Assembly: GCF_021130785.1 (NCBI RefSeq)
Contig: NW_025777964.1
Coordinates: 62,001 to 126,000, forward strand
Length of the DNA stretch: 64,000 nucleotides
Origin: Homalodisca vitripennis
Lineage: Eukaryota > Arthropoda > Insecta > Hemiptera > Cicadellidae
Reading direction: 5' to 3'
How positions within the stretch are numbered: the stretch's first letter is position 1; each line of letters starts with the position of its first letter. The position numbers were made by a program, and so were the translations under genes. Under the pieces are notes generated by a model. It saw nothing but the letters and a program-made list of their open reading frames with translations. It was not told the origin of the DNA and searched no databases. Below, piece by piece: positions 51,822-64,000 of the stretch.

Positions 51822-51880
<59 letters not shown>
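51822..51880. repeat. (TA)n microsatellite interrupting a transposase remnant
   Basis: AT array directly at the 3' end of the minus-strand transposase fragment. The reading frame continues into it, producing a meaningless Ile-Tyr repeat. Confidence 0.97.
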
Positions 51881-51882
<2 letters not shown>

Positions 51883-51889
51883 TCTATTG

Positions 51890-52110
51890 ACCATTATTTT
51901 TTGTAATGCAATAGATTCTAGTGGGGTTATGTCTCGATTTCTTGTTGAGCATGCGATCTTGCCAGTTCTACTCATCCATCTTGGTGAGTAACGGGCATCG
52001 AAGGCCAATAGCACACATTTTTCGTAGTAGGGTGAGGCACCAGCTTGCTGGAATATTACTAATGGTCTGGGCAACAAGATGGGCACCCCTATTCTTAGTG
52101 AAGTATAGGG
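51890..52110 (-). pseudogene. Mariner/Tc1-type transposase fragment, catalytic Asp lost
   Basis: The minus strand reads FQQAGASPYYEKCVLLAFDA, then RYSPRWMSRTGKIACSTRN and RDITPLE. This matches the QxDGAPxH...FPxRWIGR.GxxxWPxRSPDxTPLD block common to insect mariner-like transposases. The Asp expected in QQDGA is Ala here (codon at 52042-52044), while the Asp of RDITPL is kept (51931-51933). The fragment ends at a (TA)n array and has no N-terminal half, so it is a dead relic. Confidence 0.72.
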
Positions 52111-52965
52111 TTTAGTCCGCCAGCTGGTTGACCGTCAAATGTACAAAACACGACAACAACGTTTAAATACGAGTACACAAAAGATAATAATACTAAACCA
52201 GAAGTATATTACTAATAAAAGTTTCAAACTCTTTCTATTACAATTTAAAACGAAACAGAAAATCATATAAATCACTAAAAGAAGATGCAATTCCGAAAAA
52301 GTCCGTAACACTATAGTACGCACGGGTGGGTAACCCCACTATACGACAATTGCACGTTTGAATGTTGTTTCCAAGTGCGCAAGGTCAACTATAAGTCTGC
52401 CAGTTGTTTGCGGGAGAATTAGATGAGGACAAATACACTAAAAGCGCACTTATCACTAAACACGTATTCTGAATATAAAAACCTAAAAACTGTGAAAGGC
52501 GGGGAATCTCCGCCGTGCGCTGTCACATACTAGGGCTAGTGCTAGTGCTAGGTAGCTCTGTGCTAGTGGAGATGATGATTGAGACGATACCTGCATTTTA
52601 ATGTGCGACTAACCTGAGGCTGGTCCTAAGTTATTAACAGAACACAGGGTTAGTTTGTTTTAGAATAAACAATTGGGTTCCTTAAAGTAGAGAACGCAGA
52701 AAAATACCACTACTGTACGAGTTCAGGGTGCTCTGTTACGCCTGATACAATTTTCGGATATCATAAATAGGGGTAGCAGGAGCTTCAGAACTAATTTTAG
52801 GAGAGGGGATGGAAAATTATACTTATAATATTTTTACAATTTTATGTTTTTTCTCTCATAATTCCCAGTAAGTTATTCATTACGGCTATGATGATTTTTA
52901 AGTAACTAAAAATTATTTTATACAAATCTCAGTTTTTTAAGAATGACTCAGAGGCATAATAGAAT
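52111..52965. other. GC-richer stretch, possibly element flank
   Basis: 52320-52600 contains a hairpin (GGCGGGGAATCTCCGCC near 52498) and GCTAGT triplet repeats near 52536. It may be the end of the mariner-like element. No gene seen. Confidence 0.4.
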
Positions 52966-53165
52966 CGTTTCACTTTAGGTCCTTCCGACGTTCTGTATGT
53001 CCGTTTGTGCGATATTTCTTTGATAAAAAGCTCCTAAGGATTAGAAACTTGGTGTCTTTCTTGTATAAAGAAGAAGCTCCTAATATTAGGGTCAAAAAGT
53101 GTAGGGGTATTCAGTCCGTCTGTCTATCCTTCTGGGCATTGCATCTTTCATTATAATTCACTTAG
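52966..53165 (+). repeat. Element-like segment with TCTGTATGTCCGTTTGTGCG signature
   Basis: Similar in wording to 16004-16230. Internal near-repeat AAAGCTCCTAAGGATTAG / GAAGCTCCTAATATTAG. Class unknown. Confidence 0.35.
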
Positions 53166-54179
53166 TATCGGTTTATAACTAAACATTAATTTTATTCGTA
53201 AAAACATTTTACTACGTATGATATAAATATTTTAATTTATAGTAACAGTTATAAATCCAGTTATGTGTACTTGTGTAGGTGAAACTGAAGAGAAACATAT
53301 ATAGCAATCGACGTATTTTCAAAGTGTCATCATCAGAACTATCGATTCCACTACGAGTACTACTGTTGATTATATGCACCAGTCTACACAATACCAGCAG
53401 CACCTGACTCTAATGTGTTCTTGATTACCTCCTTACTTAGTTACTGAGAGTAAACCTCCTAACGCAGTAATTTCTGCATGCGTCAAATGACAGTGATGAA
53501 GTGGTTCCATAATGAACTCTTATTGTTTCTAATGTGTGTCCTCTGACTAAATAACGTGTTTCAAGTTAGAATGTAACGTAAAATATGACACGAACTTGTT
53601 AAATTGTAAAGATGAATAAACTCCATATTCATGGTATTTAGTTTGATGGCATTTGGGCGAGCTAACCAATCACGTAATGGAAATTAACATAATCGTTGAA
53701 TTCACCGAATTAAGTAATTTGTGTAAAGTTTAAAACAATAAATATTGTGGATTAATAATAAACAAATTCATTAAAGGAATACTTTGAGGAATGTTTATAT
53801 AGGTCGTAAATGTCCGATTCATGATAAATATTTTCAGAATTTTATTTTTTCTACTATGAATGATATAATTTTACTAGCATAAAATGATAGCAATTAAAAA
53901 ATAACACATATTTTACTACATAACATATTTAAACATATTTTATCGTATGCTTCTTAGTCTAAATCAGTTTTCCACTTAAGCAATTTCATGTCTTCTGCAA
54001 GGATGTTTTTTAGTTTCTCGATTAAAATAACCGATACCAATTCTTTCATCGTTCGGTTATTGATGTACAAATACATTTTGTAGTAAATTGAATACATTTC
54101 GCTGTGAATAAACTATTACGACTATATTCAGATAACTTTTTAATATATGGCAATTAGAATGGTAAATACTGTATTGTGA
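53166..54179. other. AT-rich stretch, nothing recognised
   Basis: A 63-codon minus frame at 53212-53403 has no domain. Confidence 0.5.
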
Positions 54180-54960
54180 GTAATAAACATATGGATTCAA
54201 TATGATTGTAATATTTAAATACCAAATCATCCTCAAGTTACATAGTTCATACAGTATTATTTTGCTTTAATGACGTTTTGATTAACTACACATCTATGTA
54301 AGAATAGTTAATAAAACAGATATAATTCATGTCAATGAGTCCTTTTACTGTTATTTACAATAAACATAGTTATATTAAGTCAATTTAACAGTTAACACGT
54401 TTAAGCTAACTGGAAATGTTGGCAATGATCCAACATTGAATTTTTTGCTTACGTTATTAGTACGTGATTTTATGCATGCAGGTATTCAATATCCATTTTA
54501 TCTTGCGTTCTACGATGATCTAAGAAACTGATACGAGTTTCAGCGTAATCTTCATAAAAAATGAAGAGAAAAAGTTAAGAAAACAGACTGGATGGAATCA
54601 GAATGGCTGGTCGTAGAGTAGTCACGTCCATGTAATATATCCCAGCAAATACCCCAGATTGTGCCTTTTGATTAAATCATAGCTCACTGAACCTTGCTGA
54701 GTATTTTACAAACTTTCCCAGCAAAAAGTTCCTGCTCAAATTGAAATACTTTGTTTACATTTTCATTTGAAATCAAAATCAAGTAAGACTTATTACTGCA
54801 GCCATTTCAATAATTAAATTAGAGAATACGTTTTCCTTCTAGTAAAAGTAAATATTTTTAATAAATACTAAAATATTTTTGTTCAAACTGTATGCTTATT
54901 ATCCTTTTAAAGTGCAACCTACAATCAAGCTAGAGCTGCCAACATATTGAATAAACAAAT
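54180..54960 (+). repeat. Duplicated block W/Z, copy 2, core at 54619
   Basis: Upstream part (54180-54500) aligns with 58690-59010 (ATTTAAATACCAAATMATC, AATGAGTC, GTGATTTT). The end of W and all of Z align with 8600-9060. The 57-bp core differs from copy 1 by one base (CCGTG to CCATG). Confidence 0.85.
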
Positions 54961-55508
54961 TAATAATTGCAGTTATTACCTTATTATATAACTGTCTTCT
55001 TGGTTTTACTAATACTTTTTCATTATTTTAAGGTCTGAAATATTATGGATGGTAATATTTCATTACAAGTTAGCAGTATGCTGTTTGCGTTTTCCTCAAC
55101 TAAAATATTCATATATAGATGTGAATGTGATGTATTTCAATAACATTGTGACAGGACAAAAATATACTTTCACTTAGTGGTTATTATTACTTCAAATAAT
55201 GAACAAGGAAAGAAACGCTCATCGATACTTCCATACTTCTAATGAGTCGAATTACACCTGTAGTGGTGCAAATGTATAATTTCGGAATTATTTCGTTTGA
55301 AAGTTTGTTGTAACGCAGCGTAACCGCTGACATCAACAGACTGTGTTTAAGAGCGGTGTGCTAGTCAAGCGGTGCGTACCTAGTATTAATATGCACGATC
55401 TGGCAACGTTGGTTAAAATAAGTATAGCAGTAGCGCTTTATAATGGCCAGCCCTAGAAAGCAAATTTGCAACCCATGTTAGCATGGCAGTGATGCGTATT
55501 AGAATGGC
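54961..55508. other. AT-rich then GC-richer spacer
   Basis: 55310-55500 is GC-richer (GCGGTGTGCTAGTCAAGCGG) and probably belongs to the same insertion as the open frame that follows. Confidence 0.4.
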
Positions 55509-55778
55509 GTCAGTAATCAGGATGCTGTGAAACAATGTTTTGGAGATAGGTTACAAATGAGGATGCGGTAAACCGCTGATAGTGCAGTTGCGGGTGATGG
55601 AGAGCCTTCACATAGTTGTGTAGTAGATGTAGGTATTCAGTTCCAGCGTAACTTTTTACCAGTTGATGATTACTTGACGGCCAAAACTGTTTCGCTCAAT
55701 GAGGAATCTTACTTCTGCAAAACATTTCCTCTGAGGTATTGTAGAATGGTTTCTATGCATTATTTTATCTTACTATGA
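55509..55778 (+). pseudogene. Unclassified coding remnant, one in-frame stop
   Basis: Frame 55509-55778 is open for 89 codons except for TAA at 55569-55571. It reads VSNQDAVKQCFGDRLQMRMR, stop, then TADSAVAGDGEPSHSCVVD, VGIQFQRNFLPVDDYLTAK and TVSLNEESYFCKTFPLRYC. Composition is protein-like and GC-richer than the surroundings. No family recognised; an old transposon ORF or a host retrocopy fragment are the likeliest explanations. Confidence 0.35.
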
Positions 55779-57819
55779 TAAGTTACCAAAATAATATGCT
55801 TATTTTAATCAATAATTGGTGAACATTATGCACGTATAAACTTTTAAAAGGTTACAAATAGAAAGTGAGAAGATTTAAAAAATGCAAATACCCATATTTA
55901 AGTTAATATTTATTTATTTTTGAACAGCTTGAAAAATATTCTAGATTATGAGACAGTGCAGTACTTTCAATTGTTTTTTATTACATAGTACCTTTTATAA
56001 CCATTCACAGTACTCATTTTTATACTAAATCCTCTTTGGCGTAAATAATGTAATAATAGTTTTACGTATGACGTTTTATTCATTTTATCCGAAAAAATAG
56101 TGGTTAACAATTGGGAAGAAACCTCTTTGAAACAAACCAATAACTCTCACAGCTCAACACGCGCTTTCTCAACGTCGGTCACAGACACAGTTCTCTCCTC
56201 TCCTGTACATAAGGATAACGTATCTCCGTTTGGCACTAAGAGACTCTTTTCAAAAAAATTTAAAGTTATTTTATACATTGTGAATTAAATAAATTAATAA
56301 AATTTACTTGCATTATGTAGGTTTATGTATAAATGTATTGTTTAAGGCTTTTTATATTATTATCAATAAATTAAAAATATGTACCATTCAGATGCTGTTG
56401 TGTCTTTTAATAATACTGCGAAAACCTTTATTTTGGTCTTTAAAAAGATATTATTAAAAATTAACCTTGAATCTTTACATATAAATATTTAAGAAGATAA
56501 TTTTTACATAATGTTATTACACATTTCTCCGAGATTTATTTTGTAGTATGGATTTATGTACAGAGAACATGAGTTTTATAGCAATAAGAATCTTATTATT
56601 AATCTATGTAAATATTTCTTTGTTTCCTAAACTTTCTTTGTGTCCTAAAAAAGATAGAGTACACCAGCCTAACTTCATAATAGGCTTCTCTAAATTTGCA
56701 AGTTTCAAGTCTATAGATTATTATATTATCATTTGCAAGATGCTTGCGGGCATATGAACAGGATACATCATATAACTGCAGAAGAGACATTTTATAGAAC
56801 ATTTACTATGTCATTTTAATTGTTAAAAAAATATATTACAGTTTATATTATGAGGCCAGATTTTGAGTAAATAACAATAGATGCATGTGAAAAGTATCAA
56901 AATTTCCGTCTTTACACCTAAGAGAATGTGGAGACAACCGAGTGTTCACGCTCTTCTCTAAAACTGGCGCTGTCTCTTACCTGTAAGTTATGTTGGAGAT
57001 TATACTCTTGTAGGAAATTTGCAAGTCTAATATGACGAGAACACAGGTTAGGCGGGACTAGATCTAAGATAAACTTATCCTTGTTATATCACGGTTGTGT
57101 TCAAAATACAGTAGAGTAAAACTGTTAGAGTTATATTCATTGTAGGAAGATATAATTGAATGAGACCATTTATTATCTTGTTGATGTATAAAACTATTTC
57201 TTATTTATCATATATTGTACTAATCTCGAATATTATTTTTATTATAACGTATGTCATTTAAAAATAAAAAAAAAAAAAACTAATTCTTTCCCTTCCCAAC
57301 CTAACCCGTGATTGCAAACAAAATGTTTAAATGAAACATAAACATAACTGCGTAAAAGTTAAAAGAAAGTTAGGAGAATAGTAAGAGGTTTTAGGTTTAG
57401 AATAAGAATAGCTTCTCCCGTAGGAATGTTTGTAATTTACGTAAAAGAAGGGTTTTTTTAAATTAATTTATTCCAAAAGAAGGATAATATTTATTTAATA
57501 AGTTTACTTTGAAAAGGAAATCAGAAATAAATAATACATTTCACAAAGTAATTTTTTAAAAGCTGTTGATTTGATTTATAACTTGAAACTGTCTCAGTAG
57601 TATTAATTATATACAAATTTGTCATGGTTTGTCTGTAAAAATATGAGTTTCACATGACTTTACGTATGAATTTATTCTAAACGTACTAAGATAGAAATTA
57701 AAACATCATTATTAAGATATAATTTGCATATTATGACAGAATATAGGAGCAAGCATATAAAATAAATTATAAGCTAAAATCTATTTAAATTTCATCTATA
57801 TCAAATGATAATTATTTAA
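55779..57819. other. AT-rich stretch, nothing recognised
   Basis: Short frames at 56100-56288 and 56548-56802 (both strands) have no domain. A-rich tract at 57267-57280. Confidence 0.5.
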
Positions 57820-57925
57820 GAATAAATGTTGAGTTTAGCTCCAGTTCACCTGCCTCCTAGTGCAGCAGGGTCTGGAAACTGAAGCTGTCACAGACTATCA
57901 GGAGTCATATTCATCTGAAGAGATC
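57820..57925 (+). repeat. Dispersed repeat, GAGTTTAGCTCCAGTT family
   Basis: GTTGAGTTTAGCTCCAGTTC, CTAGTGCAGCAGGGTCTGGA and CTGAAGCTGTCACAGACT. Related to 49195, 38990 and inverted 5860. Confidence 0.65.
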
Positions 57926-58689
57926 CAAAAATGGTTTGTCACGAAGAAGATATAATTTAACTCTTTACATAGTTTTTACATAAGAGAATCCAACACTAGA
58001 AATTATAACTGTAATCTAAGCGTAGAACAGTTATAATATTGCCTCATCAAAAGCCCAATTGTCACCGAAACAATGGCTGTAATTTTGTAAGTAATTTTCA
58101 AGTGTTTCTGGATTCAAAATAATCAATTTTTCATCAATATTATATAGTAATATACGTATTTCAAATTAACTGTTACGCGATAACTTAATTTATAAAATTA
58201 ACGTCAGCAGAATTTTGTAAAATTGTTATACCGGTTTAAATTTAATATTTTAGTTTATTATTTATTTCGATAGAATTTATTCACTTTATATATTTAAAAT
58301 TTTCCCACACTTATTAATTAAGATGTTGTATCTACAGAAGATTTTAATAGAAAACTAGGTTTGTCCATTATATTAGGACTAATTAAATACATTACACAAA
58401 ATTCACCAAATAGGCTTGTCGCAAGTATACTTTTAAGATGGCGATAAAACTAAATGCATTTGAGAATTTTGGTTCAAATATTCCGTTTGAGTGATTATAA
58501 GTCGTCTTGAAGATTTTTTTCACGAAATGAAACTGTTTCACAACTAAACAAATGTGAAACAAATTTTGTAATCTGTCAAATACATTTGTTAATAAGGCAA
58601 ACTATCATCTTAAACAGATAATATTTTAGTATCAGTTTAAAAGTAACACATCACAGTAAATACAGTGCTGTGAAATAACAAAATATATA

Positions 58690-59400
58690 AATACAAAATA
58701 ACTATATACTGAATATTTAAATACCAAATAATCTTATATTAATTTAGGATAGGCAAAATCATAGAATAATATTTTACTTTCATAAAGTTTTGTGTACACA
58801 ACCATGTTATAATGGTTAGTAAAGTATATACGATTTATGTAAATGAGTCTCTTTTTTCTTATCTAAAATAATAATAGATACATATTTACCTAACATAGGT
58901 AACATGGTTACCCAACCTGTTGGGTTACAACAGTAACCGTTTTGAATTACGTTTTTACTAGGTGATTTTGTGCAACAAATTTACTCAATATTCTAGTTTA
59001 TCTTAAGTTACACCTACAAGAGCAGTACAATATTTAGTACAAACTTGGTTAAAATTGACGAGGAAAAGTAAAAAATAGAGATTCGATTGAATCAGACCGG
59101 CGAGTAGAGTAGTCACGTCCGTGTCATATATCCCAGCAAATACCCCAGATTGTGCCTTTTGATTAAATCATATCTCACCGAACCTTGTTGAGTATTTTAC
59201 AAATTTTTTCAGCAAAAATGTCTAACACAAAGTACTATACCTCGTTTACAGTTTGTTTTAACGAAACCAAAATCTAGCGAGACATACAGTTTAATTCATG
59301 TGATAACTGAAAATACAGAATGTTTTTGGCATATACTAAAGGTAATAAAAAGTAAACTTTTTTCGTTAACTCTATATGTTATTATGTTATTAGTTGTATT
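58690..59400 (+). repeat. Duplicated block W/Z, copy 3, core at 59109
   Basis: W part (58690-59010) matches 54180-54500. Z part (59060-59400) matches 8670-9060 and 54555-54960. The core differs from copy 1 by one base (GTGTAATA to GTGTCATA). This is a local second duplication within the right-hand set. Confidence 0.85.
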
Positions 59401-60065
59401 GCAATATACAAACAAATATCCGATAAAGAATATTGTAAAAGTGATATACTTGTCTTATTTGAAAATAGAGTACGTTATCTCCCATTAGAGGTAGGTATTT
59501 CATATAGGAAATATGTAGATCACTTTTACTCCGGAGACTGCCTATGAAGCCTTCCATAAGATTTGTGCTAAATGAAATTTCGCTGAACTCTTCTTTTGAA
59601 CTAATATACCGATTCCAACCATAATTAATGTTCAAAAATATTAAAAATCATTTACTATAAATTTAGACTTATATAAAACCCATCGTACTTGTATTTTGAC
59701 AATAGTTAGGCTTCTCTGTTCTGTGGTATATATTTTTTGATTGGGAAAACAAAATAATATAGACTATATAACAAAACATACTAAAAACGAAGTGCAATTA
59801 CAGTGGCCATAGTTATGAACTGTTGGTCGTACTTTCTTGATTGTGGCAACAAGGCAATCTCAACAATGGCGTCGGAAATATAATTTACTGGAACTAGAAG
59901 TGCTCATGCAGATACAGAACCTACAAAATTGCGTGAAATGCCGCGGGCAACTGCTAGTATCAAACAAATACAGGATGCCGTTATTAATAATCGTCAAGCT
60001 ATTAATAAATTCATGAACTGAAATTAACTTCAACAACAATAAATATGTGTAACTAAATAAACTTT
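59401..60065. other. AT-rich spacer
   Basis: Includes GTGGCAACAAGGCAATCTC near 59837, a partial match to the 27096 repeat. Frames at 59300-59488 and 59390-59635 have no domain. Confidence 0.45.
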
Positions 60066-60069
60066 TAAG

Positions 60070-60620
60070 ATTGTAAGAAAATAAGGCGATGTGTTTCCCC
60101 TGGCCTTTCGAACGAAGATCGAGCAAATGAAGATTCACACCTGGCCGTAGTTTTTCTCCTTCGCCTTAGCCTTGGTAAGCTTGAACAGCTCCCTCTTATA
60201 AGACGTCATTGACTGGTTGATATGTATTAGTTTTCACTGCAGTAGCCCAGATCAGTTGCCTTGAGATAACGCCTTACTTTTTTGCACGTCCATAACTCGT
60301 CTCTGAGTCTTTGACTGATATATTTATAATGGATTTTGGTTTAACGTTATTTCCCTTTCCCATTGTTTGAACTGTATTTACCAAATTGATCGACCATTCA
60401 TGGATATTAGTGTTTTGAATATGTCCTTTCTTTTCTTCCAGAACACCGTAGATGACTAAATTACTCCCGTGAGGTTACCGCTCAACATAGTAAAGTTAAT
60501 TTCACGAGACAAAGATTTAACTTTTCTTCGTAGTTCAGTGTTTTCGTTGGTTAAACGCTGCATTTCACTATTACACTCATTAACCTTGTATATCCATATT
60601 CTAAAATGCATTCTTGTCTA
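60070..60620 (-). pseudogene. LINE ORF1 remnant, FP25K-like domain
   Basis: In minus-strand reading order: a leucine-zipper-like coiled coil (MQRLTNENTELRRKVKSLSR, about 60570-60510), a YGVLEEKK segment, TMGKGNNVKPKSI, KDSETSYGRAKK, then INQSMTSYKRELFKLTKAKA, KEKNYG and IFVRKARGNTSP. This order (coiled coil, central fold, then IN..MT.YKRELF..AK..KEKNY..(W)...IFVRK) is that of FP25K-domain ORF1 proteins of insect non-LTR retrotransposons, which bind the element RNA. Several frameshifts and stops break it, including a TGA where Trp is usual. No reverse transcriptase remains. Confidence 0.65.
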
Positions 60621-60720
60621 TACAACAATATATTTTCATAACAATTTAATGTCCAAAGATATATTCTATTTCGAGGTACCTTGCCGTTTGATAATTTCAC
60701 ACTTTAGTTAATTTGGGTTT

Positions 60721-62154
60721 CATAGAAGAGTTCAAATAATAAATATTTCATTAAACTATTAAAATTAATACAACGGAAACGTGTCCAGAAATAAAGCAAT
60801 GCCATTAACTTTTAAAATTTACTTTCCAAAAAATTACCTTTTCGTTTTTATAAATAAATGATAATGTCACAAGATAAAATCTTGTATAATTGTTTTCAAC
60901 TTGTTTACTTACTTTGTTATTCTATTATTTTAATGTATCCTATGTAGTTACCCATTAGAACAATAAAAACATCGATTAACACTTAAGACGAAATCTATGT
61001 AGTTCACTATCACTGAACTCAACATTGCCTGTATAGAAATGAAGCTAAATGCTAAGTTTCAAGTCTATAATATTCAGTAATTGTTCCATGATTAGGTTTC
61101 ATACGATTACAGTCGTTGATCAGAGATTTCTTGGTGGTTTCTTAATCCTATATACGAGCATATATTAATGTGATGACGTCATAGAGTGCTTTTCAACAAT
61201 GCTGATGTCTTTCCAAAATGCTGATCACTTTGTAAATGTGTCTGCTGGCTGTATGTTCAAACGAGATTTCCTGTACTGTAGCCTCCTTCCTTTGACTAAA
61301 TGTTGTATAGATACTCTATTTTTTGGCAGAATTTGTTAACATTTTAACAAAAAAATTGCCATAGTTATCTTTAACGCGCTAGCAATGCAATATTATGCAA
61401 TAACATCCTCCTCGGTTCTACATACAAACAGCATCCTGAATTATAACAGATGTTCACGAACAACTAGCGCGTCGTAAAGTGATTACCAGTAGTCTAGATA
61501 AAGACAGTGCAATGAGAAGAAGAGGGTAGATGCTGATCCCAGGTGTGACGCTTTATTATATGGACCAGCTGTTCTGAATGATAATGTAAAAACGCGAGAG
61601 TTTCTCGTTTTTACTGTGTAAGGTTTATCAAGAGGAGTTATACTGATAATTGACCATTTATATGAAATAAATAAATCACCATAATCACTATAATGTTTAG
61701 CGATGCTCATACAAACAGAATAGTGATATTAAATAATGATTTGATAATGGTTTAAAGTTCAAAACTATTTCAAATTTAGCTTCACATAATTAAACCCTCT
61801 AATAATACACATTTGAGTGAGATCAGGCTTTAGAGTGATATAATTAGCGTGTTTCCGTCAGAGTGCGCCAGTAGAGAGGCTTTTAGGGTAATGTGGACAG
61901 TGTAGCACGGCACGTCGATGTAGTCGTTCATTACTTGTAACTGGTCTTCTTGATACTTACTGAGGTGTTTTACTGAAACACTCACTTTTTAATATTACTG
62001 TCATTTTAATTCGTACAAACATAACCATATTACTAATAGTGTGAAATAATAACTGATTCTAATCGACTACCAATGGCCAACAGACAAACATAACATTCTG
62101 TATTTTTGTAACATTTTAAATTAATAAGAAGAGGTTGTGCAAATTTCAAAATTT
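60721..62154. other. AT-rich stretch with possible decayed elements
   Basis: 61000-61090 (GCTAAATGCTAAGTTTCAAG) has the wording of insect repeat tails. A 75-codon minus frame at 61483-61710 is unclassified. No supported gene. Confidence 0.4.
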
Positions 62155-62340
62155 CGATGAGGAATTTTTTAACCTCATCCGATCTTATCAATACTGAATT
62201 ATCTCACTTAAAATACGTAATGATACCACGTTTTCTTTTCATCCTCAGTAAGTCAGTACGAATGCTTTTGTTTTTACTGTCGTGTAATTAACTGTACTAT
62301 GTTAGGTTTCAACATCTTACTGTTATAACCAGTATAAATA
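62155..62340 (+). repeat. Duplicated block V, copy 2
   Basis: Partner of 9170-9370 (anchors TCCTCAGTAAGTCAGT, AATGCTTTTGTTTTTACTGT, CTGTACTATGTTAG). Confidence 0.7.
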
Positions 62341-62624
62341 ACAAACTTTTCCAACCACAATCTGAACAAAAAAACATGACGGTCAACCGTTGACTTTAGC
62401 TCAGGTAATGCTTTCTCAGATGGTATGCGTGGAATATGTGAAGAACACCTAAAATATAATTGTATTAGTAAGTGAATAAAATTTCCAAATTATTTAATTA
62501 TTATAATGAATTCAAAATGATTACACTTTTCTACTGTATAATCTTACTCTAATGTCCCATAAACCAGGACATAAATTTTAAAATAAATTCGGGTTTAAAA
62601 ATTGAGTGTTTTAGGTCCACATAC

Positions 62625-62960
62625 TAAAGCAAAATACAATAAAAATTAGAGTCTGGGGAACATTAAGCAGAAAACTATAACATCCCCGGAATAATATTTC
62701 CTTCACTGTAAATAGTCGATTACTTGGAACAACAGAACAAGATGTAACTTCCTCGTCCATATAAAAACCACGTAACATTAAGGTTAACTCATTGAAACTA
62801 GTTATATATTCTGAGCATCTTTATAATGAACAATGTGAATAATAGATAACAACATACGAGATAACAACAATTCGTATGTGTCAATAGAATTTAAATTTAT
62901 CTTCGTGAATTTTACTAAATAGTTGGATTTAGTGAGCGATGCATTTAGCAAAAGTTTAAT
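62625..62960 (+). repeat. Duplicated block U, copy 2
   Basis: Partner of 10030-10420. No Penelope remnant separates it from block V here, unlike the first set. Confidence 0.75.
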
Positions 62961-64000
62961 TCTACCTCACATGGGTATTTTACATTATCTCAATGGATGG
63001 ATTGATGTTAGGACTGTTGCATAATTATGCAGAGAATTTTTTCAGAAAGCCTATTTAAAGGAATTATTCGTAAACTATGATAAGGATAAAAGTAGTAGGA
63101 CAAATCCATGAATTAATGCGGTAACGTCCGTGAGTAAATAATTCTTTGTAAATAACTGCCTAAAACAATTTTCGTTTCAAAGTTTTACATTATGTTACCT
63201 GAGACCAATATATATTTTATGTCATACTATTTAGTATTGTAGTTCGTTTCAAATTATGACATCAGAATTAATATCCTCAATAGAAATTTATAGAAAAATG
63301 TTTTATTATTAGAAATGTAATTAAAAAAACTGAACCGAACTCTGAATATGATAAAAATGGAATTTGATATATGAACAGATATCAGAATCTTTCGAACCAT
63401 TAGATACATAATATTTACGGAATCGAAAAAAACCTTATACAGTTGCGAAATGTTATAGAATGTTATAGGCAAAGCGTAATTTATTACATTTTCGTTTTCT
63501 AGTTAGGCAATATTTCCACATTTTTATGACACGATATAGTAGGTAATCTATATGTAAAGAAATAATAACTTATGGAAACAACTTAATGTAACCTCAAAGA
63601 TTTACACTACTACAAATAATACAAGTAGTTCACAACTACTGTAATTAATACGTAACTTACATAATCAATTAAAATACAAAAAGGAAACATTCCGCAATAA
63701 TTAATACAAATTATTTACTGTTAAAGCCGTGATGAAATAATTTTATACTTTTCACTTTTACTCCGTTTTTGTTATGTATTATTACCAACTAAAAACACGC
63801 ATACTTGCGCGCGCGCGCTCAATATATGTTTAATTACAATCGTAATAGCTATCAAACGTCAATAAATATTGGATTTAACTATAAAAGCGATTTTTATAAA
63901 TGTTTAGAATGTTATGTTTGTATTACAGATTTTCTCTGTTGGGTGTTTGCTGTTAATTAATTATGAGTAATTAATGTTTTATGGAGGGTAAACCTTGTAT
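62961..64000. other. AT-rich end of the window, nothing recognised
   Basis: Only a (CG)6 tract at 63807-63819 stands out. A 72-codon minus frame at 63254-63472 has no domain. I could not find a continuation of the duplication with 10.5-11.5 kb. Confidence 0.5.
63807..63819. repeat. (CG)6 tract
   Basis: Thirteen alternating C/G in an otherwise AT-rich region, unusual for a genome with CpG decay. Confidence 0.9.

Overview
This is a roughly 70% AT eukaryotic window, very probably insect. The evidence is tRNA-headed SINEs, Penelope, hAT and Tc1/mariner remnants, long (TA)n and (GT)n arrays, and an almost complete lack of intact genes. A hemipteran source is plausible from the element mix, but that is inference. 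No complete host gene is visible. The window reads as intergenic or long-intron DNA in which all recognisable coding sequence is decayed mobile-element sequence, plus a few exon-sized islands of uncertain status.

Layout: 1-2013 (minus) is a broken gene with an N-terminal coiled coil, a Ulp1/C48-like cysteine protease domain and a C-terminal SGNH hydrolase domain that runs off the left edge. 2.0-4.4 kb is a mixed stretch with GC-richer islands and a small minus-strand reading frame. 4390-5783 (plus) is a twice-frameshifted DDE transposase of the IS630-Tc1-mariner type with a long spacer before its third catalytic residue, lying between two (TA)n arrays. A Penelope GIY-YIG remnant with a hammerhead-like motif lies at 9.4-10.0 kb, a hAT dimerisation fragment at 19.0 kb, tRNA-derived SINEs at 26.9 and 51.3 kb, a mariner-type transposase fragment at 52.0 kb, and a LINE ORF1 (FP25K-like) remnant at 60.1-60.6 kb.

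The most unusual structure is non-coding. A series of blocks at 7.5-10.4 kb (X, Y, Z, V, U) recurs in the same order and orientation at 49.5-63.0 kb, with Z present there twice. Block Z contains a core of about 57 bp that is nearly invariant in all three copies (8731, 54619, 59109), while its flanks have diverged strongly. Block Y carries a conserved palindromic E-box. This looks like an old segmental duplication retaining constrained, possibly regulatory, sequence. The transposon insertions break the collinearity at different places in the two halves.

The best candidate host exon is 40681-40782 (minus): 34 codons, phase 0, with a good acceptor and a usable donor. The remaining sequence is AT-rich, with microsatellites and short dispersed repeats.
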